A stretch of 64,000 bases of DNA from Hormiphora californensis (taxonomy: Eukaryota > Ctenophora > Tentaculata > Cydippida > Pleurobrachiidae): positions 5,458,850 to 5,522,849 of the forward strand of contig CM035355.1 in assembly GCA_020137815.1 (NCBI GenBank). Reading direction: 5' to 3'. Position 1 is the stretch's first letter, and each line of letters starts with the position of its first letter. Position numbers and translations under genes: made by a program. Shown in pieces: positions 57,136-64,000 of the stretch. The notes under the pieces are model-generated. The model worked only from the letters and a program-made list of their open reading frames with translations. It searched no databases and was not told the origin of the DNA.

Positions 57136-57509
57136 GGTAGCAGGTAAAGTCACCCACTTTTTGGCACCAAATTTAGACGTTTTTGGCCATAATTCAGCCG
57201 TTTCTTGGCCAAATTGCTTCATCTTGAGCTCGTTGGAAAGAGGGCGTCGAGCTCTTTCCACACAGTTCAAGAAAATAAAAATCGGTGCAAAAATGGCGGA
57301 GTTATGGCGCAAAATGCGCGTTTTCAGGCGTTTCGCGCCATAGCTCCGCTATTTCTTCACAATTTTGCTGAAACTTAGGCTGTATGGAAAGAACTTGATT
57401 TCCTCTTTCCAACAAGCCCAAGATGAAGCAATTTGGCCAAGAAACGGCTGAGTTATGGCCAAAAACGTCTAAATTTGGTGCCAAAAAGTGGGTGACTTTA
57501 CCGCTAACC
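57136..57509. mobile_element. 374-base element with 9-base target duplication (Mutator-like), copy A
   Basis: Begins GGTAGCAGGTAAAGTCACCC and ends GGGTGACTTTACCGCTAACC. CTTCTGGAT is duplicated at 57127-57135 and 57510-57518. Long inverted ends and a 9-base duplication are typical of MULE/Mutator non-autonomous elements. Confidence 0.8.
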
Positions 57510-57613
57510 CTTCTGGATGGGGAGCTCTCTTTGATGTGGTGCGCTCTTGAAGTGGTGTCTTCTGGAGGTGGTGCGCTCTTGGATGTGGTCTCTTTTGGGT
57601 ATGGTGCGCTCTC

Positions 57614-57985
57614 GGTAGGCGGTAAATGTTAACCAGATCTGAGAGAAAACGTACGTGCAAAACCACGTTTTTGTCCATAACTCAGTCATTTCTTGACCAA
57701 TTTGCAAAATCTTGGGCGCGTTGGAAAGAGGACATTGAGCTCTTTCAAATGAGCCCAATAAAACTAAAATCGGCGCAAAATGCGCGGCGTCATGGCGCAA
57801 AACGTGCGTTTTCGCCACCACGCCGCGCAATTTGCGCCAATTTTAATTTTCTTGAGCTCATTTGAGAGATCTCAATGTCCTCTTTCCAATGAGCCAAAGA
57901 TTTTGCAAATTGGTCAAGAAATGGCTGAGTTATGGGGAAAAACGTGCGAAATTCTCACAGATCTGGTTAACATTTACCGCCTACC
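57614..57985. mobile_element. 372-base element with 9-base target duplication (Mutator-like), copy B
   Basis: Begins GGTAGGCGGTAAATGTTAAC and ends GTTAACATTTACCGCCTACC. TGCGCTCTC is duplicated at 57605-57613 and 57986-57994. Its interior shares motifs with copy A (TTGGAAAGAGG, ATGGCGCAAAA). Confidence 0.85.
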
Positions 57986-58385
57986 TGCGCTCTCAGGTGT
58001 GGTCTCTCTTCGATAGGGAGCGCTCTTGGGTGCTCTTGGAGGCTCTTGAACTTTATTATGGTTCCTTATGCATATTACATAATTAAATGCTGTCTTCATC
58101 TGTCTGGCGGCACCAGGTCCTGGGTCCAGAGTCCAGACACGGCCCCATTTTGCTCCTCAAAATCTAAGAGTGCGACATTTTAAAAAAGAGGGAGCTGCAG
58201 AAAAAAACTCAGCTCGGCCCGTTCCTTTATTATTTTTTCTGCAGCTATTTTCAATTTACGCTGCATTTGAGTGGCGCGCACGCCGCGCAGTCTTTTGAAT
58301 TGCAAATTTAAAAAGTTCGAAGCAAAGTTCAAAAGTTGAAAAGAGAAATCAAGTTTTTAAATAAAAAAGACGCCCTCGACAGTCG

Positions 58386-59358
58386 CAGTGGCGTAGCCAG
58401 GGTATGTGCAAACGTGCATTGCACTACCTGAGCGCTACCAACTGCACTACCTCAAATTTTCCTGATGTGCACTACCACGCCTAAATTTTGATCAAAATTG
58501 CACTACTTCGGAGTTCGGTAGGATATAAACGTTTGAGATGTAATGTACGACACTGAATCCCAAACAAATAGAGATAAAGCACAAAGAACGAGAAAAAGAG
58601 AGGGGTTCAGGTGACAAGTTTGTAGAGAGCAATCGCCAGTACCATGCGTTCCATGCCTCGATGGGATAACAGCACAACACCCAATTGCTAGGATTGTGCA
58701 ATCCATGGTGTATTACCCTTCTTGGTTTGCGTGATTGTGTTCAGATTGTTCTCAGATTGTCAAAATTGACAAAAATCGGGAAAAATTTCCGGGGGGCTTC
58801 GCCACATGCTCCCACCAGAACCCTGTCCCTGGACCCTGCTTTGTCTCCTTCATATTGTTTGAATTATTGTTTTCAAAATGCTCTCAGATTGTCAAAATTG
58901 GGAAAAATTGGGCTTTCAGTCCTTGGACCCTGCTAGTGGGGGCTTTATACCCGACATATTGCTTGAATTATTGTTTTCAAATTGCTCTCAGATTGTCAAA
59001 ATTGACAGACATCAGGAAAAATTTCCGGGGGCTTTGCCCCACGCCCCCACCAGGGCTTGTAATCCCTGGACCCTGCTCGTGGGTGCTTTGTCCCCGTCAT
59101 ATTGCCCGAATTATTATTTTCAAATTGCTCTCAGATTGTCAAAATTGACAGACATCAGGAAAAATTTCCGGGGGCTTTGCCCCACGCCCCTACCGGGGCT
59201 TGCAATTCCTGGACCCTGCTCGTGGGGGCTGTGCCTCCTTCATATTGTATAAAATTGCTCTCAGATTGTCAAAAATCGGTAAAATTTTCCGTCATTAAAG
59301 GTGCACTACTTCAAATTCTTAATGCACTACCATGCTCGAAACCCTGGCTACGCCACTG
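58386..59358. mobile_element. 973-base hAT-type non-autonomous element
   Basis: Begins CAGTGGCGTAGCCAGGG and ends CCCTGGCTACGCCACTG. GACAGTCG is duplicated exactly at 58378-58385 and 59359-59366 (8 bases). The inside has four to five diverged copies of a roughly 120-140 base unit with ATTGCTCTCAGATTGTCAAA and GGAAAAATTTCCGGGGG; the frames they open are not evidence of a protein. Confidence 0.9.
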
Positions 59359-59366
59359 GACAGTCG

Positions 59367-61375
59367 ACACATTGGTTTGCTTATGCTCAGTGGTCTCAGT
59401 GCAGACTGCAGAGTCCTAAATACAGGCATCTTAGAGGGTAGGGGCCTACAGCGTATCGTAACAGCTTGGTGACGCTGGCCCATGCCCCATCCTGCGTTAT
59501 CTGCCTCAAGAAACCTGCAGTTTGCCGAGGTTTTTTTCCAGGTTCTCTAAAAAGCTAAGATTAAAGAGGCGCTCATGGCCTCACGTGTGAAAAAAATAGG
59601 GAGATGATTCACGATAGGTGATCTGGTGACATGTACACCCATGTAGACGCCAACTAAGAAACGACATGTTCAACGGAACGGTCAGCACTCAGCGGTAGTA
59701 ACTGATTACTGATACTAGCACCGTCAGTCTTCAGAGGGAGTTGGATCCGCACGCTTGCCTTGCTTCAGTCTCTTTCATGTCATTCCTTTATTTTCCTCCC
59801 GTGGCACAAAATAAAGGGTTTAGACAAAAAACTGCAAACCATGTCTGTCTTAAGATTCCAGAAACTATCGGACTCTACTTACCCTGTATTTATTTATTTA
59901 CAGAAACTCTACTTCCCTCAGCACGATGAATGAAAATGCACTGGAAAAGCCTAGTGATTCCTTCGGTACTAGTTAACGACGTCTTCAACAATTATTTCGG
60001 CACCCAGAAGAACCGCGGGCCTCCTTGCTACATAACGATCGTTAAATGAAGTATAGAATCTTCTAGAGGGGCCTAGTCAAGATTCTACCGTAAACTGTAG
60101 CAAGGTGTTGGCCAGTCGATTGGAAGTGGGCGGTACTAAAATAAAATCAATGTAACCCTCGTTTCCTCGAGGCTCGTGAGTTCTAGAGCATTCTAGCTCG
60201 AGGCATCATTTAAATGCTGCTCAATTTGAGCAGTCTTGAATGTTAGTGAGCTCGTATGACCCCAGCTGCTGTGTATCCCTCTTTAAAAGGGCCCCTTTAA
60301 AGATTACCTACAACTCTGACTCGGAGAGGGGTCTTGTGACTTATCCCTGTCGGCCCGTCAGTTATATTTTACACCATCTGGTACTTGTCTCTAAATCGAG
60401 TGTAAAGCTTTAATCGCAAGCATGGAGAACCTATCCAGAATTTTCGTCATTGTCGGCACTGTTTAAATAACGAACTGTATTTTATAATTTGATATGCAGT
60501 ATATTATATTTATAGAGTGGGGCGGGTTATTATCTCGATTCAACAGTACTTTGTATGTTCCTTCCACCCCCTTCTATCCCCCATCTCTATAACGTGAATA
60601 CACGGTGTCGGATCACAACTCTACGGCCCTGATGCCCTGTAATCTGTATGCCGTATGGGCATGGTGCCACCTGCTCCTCCTCTCTTTTCCCTCTTACTAT
60701 ACCTCTCTCTATCTCTCTCTACCCCTCTATCTTTCCGTGTCTCATTCTATCCCTATCACTCTCTCTATTTCTCATTCTCGTTCTATCTGTCCCTCTATCT
60801 GTATGTTCCTCATTGTTCTATCTCTCTTTTATTCACTACCAACACTTCGATTTCCTTCCATTCATCGAATTTGGATAAATTTTCCAGTACTTTCTAGCAC
60901 CTGCCCAGTGCCCTCATGTATAACTAGGGCTGCTGGTAGATACCTCCATATATTGGCAGGCTATGCTTGATGAATGATGAGACGTAAAATATGATCTCAA
61001 CCGAATTGTCGTGTTGCTATTTTAGGCGTGCATTCCTTGTGACCTGATGCGTAACAATCAATGCTCTCTGTTTTGAATCTGGCGCCGCCCCACTGCTCTT
61101 TGACTTTTGAGTTGGCAACGATATACGCCTATACAAGAATTGTGATGATACTAGTGTAGAAGAGTAATGATAGAAAGAGAGAAATAGGGCGCCCACAGTA
61201 TCTCTGAAGAAGACGTATGGCCTTGACGCCTAGGGCCTTTAGGGTTTGGCCTTTTTTTCTCAGAGAAGACCATGGGAGGCCCCCCACAAAGCAGTCATAG
61301 AGAGATGGAGATAGAGAGAGCGAGAGGGAGAGAGATGGAGATAGAGAGAGAGAGAGGGAGAGAGAGAGGGAGATG

Positions 61376-61424
<49 letters not shown>

Positions 61425-62775
61425 AATTAGATTGTAAGATACTATAGTAGTATAGTTCTGCCCTATATAGAGTAACTATAATTAATTACTTTTAGGATGC
61501 AGAATACAGCACATGCCCGCTCTCTTTGACTTGGACGTTGTACAATAGACCTCTTGTTGTTGCTAAAAGTAAGATGTAGTACTTTCTGAATAGAATGCCA
61601 GTCGAAATGGTGGTCATTGGTAAACAAGTCATTGATCATAGTTCATTGGTATCATAATTGGTAGACGATAGTTTACTTTCCTAACTCTGGATATCATGCA
61701 CGTAAAAACTAAAAGTTATTGTGTACAACTTCATGTTTTATTTCCGCGGAAGAGAGGGGGACCGAGAAAAATAGAGAGGGAAAGGAAGAGAGAGAGAAAA
61801 CGAGAGAGGGGAGAGAAAACGAGAAAACGAGAGAGAGAGAGGGCTGACAAGCACTTTAAAACTACCTGAACAAGCATACAGTGCGTATAGTCAGCTCTCT
61901 CGTGGTTTCCCTCAGACCGGTCACTATTGCTCAACACAGTACCTTTGCTTGTAATACAATTTGAGGAGAGAAGAAGGACAATGAGGCTCTCTCTTAATTC
62001 TTGGAATTGCGATCCAGTTCTGCGGAGCATTTTAGCCAAAAAATAATATGTTTTTATGTCATGCTGAATATCTCATCTGATACGTGTCCTACAATTGAGG
62101 GCTGCCATACTTTTCTCTACTTGATATCCTAGTACTTTAGTACTCGAGAGAAGAGAGAGATTTACATTAGTGAGTAGTGAGTACAATATATGGAATACTG
62201 GCCGAGTAGCCATTATTAGCAATAGTTTTATTGCGTTGCTCTCTCCTTGGCCGAGTTACAGTAGTTTCTAATTATTATACTAAAAGTAATTATTATACTA
62301 CTTATGGTTGGTATGTTCATTTCCTTGAATATTATTTGAATATTATTTTATAATTTATATCTCGGCATTAACTGTTATCGAACATTATCTGTGCTCTACA
62401 GACTCTTCTGGAACTTTCTCCAGTGTTCTCTAATCTCTATTTTGGTAATAAAAAGAGCTAGAGAGTCAATAACTGTATCATGGAACTTTCTCCAGTGTTC
62501 TCTATCTATTTTGGTAATAAAAAGAGAGTCGTTATGTACTATCACGGGTGACCTATGCATGTTGTAGGAGTATTACGACGTAGTATTTTCACTTGTGTTG
62601 TAACTCGTGTTAGAATTCGTATTTATTTTGAAACCTTCTCTTGATTCCCCAGACCTAACATTCTCTAGTCAAGCTGTGCTCCTACCGATAGTACTAACCC
62701 ATCTTATTCCCTTTAGCAATACAAGACAAACTGAATATATAGATTAACTGAAAATGGAGAGTGTTTGGGCGAGTT
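59367..62775. other. Intergenic / 5' flank of the ankyrin gene, no recognised gene
   Basis: Contains TC-rich frames (60690-60850), a GA-rich stretch (61295-61425), and a two-copy CTTTCTCCAGTGTTCTCTA...TTTTGGTAATAAAAAGAG repeat (62413-62525). The minus frame at 62039-61731 is only partly non-repetitive and is not supported as a gene. Confidence 0.45.
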
Positions 62776-63633
62776 ATGGTTAAGCATCCCACCACGGAAG
62801 GAGCGGGAAGTGGGGCTGGAGGAGGAAGTGGAACGGGGGGAGCCAGGGAGAGTTTTAATAAGCTCATCACTGCCACCAAGAAGGCAGCTCATAGGAACAA
62901 TGTTGTACTGCTAGAGGCGTGTGCAAATGGTAAGTTAATATTTACTTTTGTTTTTGGGTATGGGGTACGGGGTAAGTTGCTTGAATTTTATGTTGTATTT
63001 GGGTACGGAGTAAGACTACTGTAGTATAGGTACCCGATCTGGCATGTGGGAACCCCCTCAGGAACCCCACCCTCGCCCCGTTCGCAGGAGATAATGAGAC
63101 GGTTTCTTACTTTTGTTTTTGTGTGGTTCGTTGTGTGTACCTCGCGATTGAAAGTATCGGCAATATTAAACCGCACTAATCGATCGGATAAAAACACGAA
63201 AGAGAGATTGAAAGTTAGAGAGATTTATAGATCTAAATAGCGAGAGATGAGGTAATTGATGTTTTCGACAACCGATTAGGACTAAGTGATCTACCAGTAT
63301 ACCAACTCTGAAGTCTTGATATAGTTTCATAGATCTGAACGGTAGCTTTTCTACGAGAGCTAAAGATTTAACTAACATATATATTATTGATCTGTTGAGT
63401 TCCACCCATTACTCAACAAGATCTGTCTGAACTTATCTCCATTTAAAATATATCTCCCTCCCCTGCCAGGTAAACTAAACTACATCAAAACGAGTATAGA
63501 TGCAGGGGCAGACGTTCACTATGTGACTGAGGAGCATGAGACACCAATGCTAAAATGTTGTTCCTTACCCACCGTAGAGGCAGAGAAGTGCATCAAGTAT
63601 CTGTTGAAAAGAGGTGCTGATATTAATTTTCAG
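62776..63633 (+). CDS. Ankyrin-repeat protein, 5' part (continues beyond window)
   Basis: Two exons join in phase: 62776-62929 and 63470-63633. The start MVKHPTTEGAGSGAGG leads into a Gly-rich stretch and a basic helix (FNKLITATKKAAHRNN). Ankyrin repeats follow: LLEACANGKLNYIKTSIDAG, then ADVHYVTEEHETPMLKC and CIKYLLKRGADINFQ. The next donor GTAATT is at 63634, so the gene runs on past the right edge. An ATG at 62755 starts a short out-of-frame upstream ORF. The repeats resemble those of the TRPC gene at 27659-32873, but no membrane part is visible here. Confidence 0.75.
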
Positions 63634-64000
63634 GTAATTGCTGCTGGTTGGGCCCCCCTGCTGGTTAGGGTAAAGGGTGCTAGTTTTTATTTCCGTGTTG
63701 GTTGGGATTTGTTCGTAATACTGACCTGTTTGAAGGGAGGGCCGAATGGTTGCCTAGCTCGACCCCCTTTTCGCGAGCTAAAGTAGGGTTAGAATATAAC
63801 AACCGAGGGGGTGGTGATCAGACAAGTTGAGAATTCATATGGGTGGGAGTTTTTGAGGACCTCAATCTAATCACAATTCACAATCATGGTCTACCAAAGC
63901 CCCTATCAGTAGGATAATTTATGCCCTTTGCAAGATTTTATCTTTTCCGCCCTCCATCCCACCTCCCACCCTCCCTCCCACTTCTTATCTAAACTGCTGG
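63634..64000 (+). other. Intron of the ankyrin gene
   Basis: No further exon recognised before the window ends; C/T-rich sequence after 63950 may precede an acceptor just outside. Confidence 0.5.

Larger units (their letters stand above)
57049..58067. mobile_element. Half copy of the AAGGAACC foldback, split by two insertions
   Basis: Starts in the family's central GAAGAGACCGCACGCGCAAA and ends GGTTCCTT at 58067. Its own sequence is split at 57136-57509 and 57614-57985. The left half is missing. Confidence 0.75.

Noticed and set aside
58685-59419. Overlapping frames with repeated CSQIVKI...FPGALPHAPT peptides
   Set aside because: They lie fully within a hAT element with exact target duplication, and several frames are open at once, so they are most likely non-coding repeats.

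Overview
This is a stretch of animal (metazoan) nuclear genome. Genes are split by many short GT-AG introns of roughly 80 to 600 bases. The recognisable products are a CNG-type cyclic-nucleotide-gated channel, a TRPC-type channel, an AMMECR1 homologue and a RING-H2 protein. The spaces between and inside genes are packed with foldback and MITE-like transposons, (TC)n microsatellites and minisatellites. The proteins are diverged from the vertebrate forms I know, so an invertebrate, possibly an early-branching animal, is likely. I cannot name the species, and no bacterial feature is present.

Layout: 1-6,000 holds a broken Ty3/gypsy-type retrotransposon on the minus strand, with a 60-base alternating tandem repeat at its left. 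6,267-8,816 holds a long palindrome and a TA-flanked element nested inside a 109-base MITE. 9,387-16,521 (+) is a 15-exon CNG channel gene. 16,522-20,450 is intergenic, with a G-run-terminated transposon and microsatellites. 20,465-21,778 (+) is a RING-H2/coiled-coil gene. 22,739-24,701 (-) is AMMECR1. 25,108-25,649 (-) is a small one-pass membrane protein with a PPxY motif. 26,324-27,086 holds two foldback elements. 27,659-32,873 (-) is the TRPC gene. 33,533-34,481 is a palindrome. 37,101-39,078 (-) is a gene I do not recognise. 40,165-43,838 holds several foldback elements. 44,591-45,321 (+) is a small Cys-rich, probably GPI-anchored protein. 46,089-47,855 is a palindrome split by a piggyBac-like insertion, and it lies in an intron or just downstream of a first exon at 48,023-47,906 (-). 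49,496-50,047 (+) is a small secreted basic protein. 52,419-53,057 (-) is a second PPxY membrane protein. 53,449-54,327 is an AAAGCGCTTT array. 56,167-59,358 is a pile of nested transposons with clear target-site duplications. 62,776-63,633 (+) is the 5' part of an ankyrin-repeat gene.

The most striking pattern is that tandem repeats repeatedly start exactly at gene-structure boundaries. A 3' splice site is repeated 15 times (TRPC), and a 5' splice site 5 times (CNG intron 6). Branch-point-like CTAAC motifs and acceptor-like TTTCAG sites form an array (CNG intron 5). An exon end plus donor is duplicated (CNG exon 11). A stop codon is repeated 6 times (second PPxY gene), and a start codon is duplicated (the 48,023 exon). 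For the splice-site cases that I translated, use of the extra copies would mostly bring in stops or frameshifts.

The second theme is nested DNA transposons in which the unoccupied site can be read within the same window, so boundaries and target duplications (TA, TTAA, 8 and 9 bases) can be given to the base. Exon joins were derived by hand from splice consensus, reading phase and remembered family similarity; none has been checked with transcripts or database searches.
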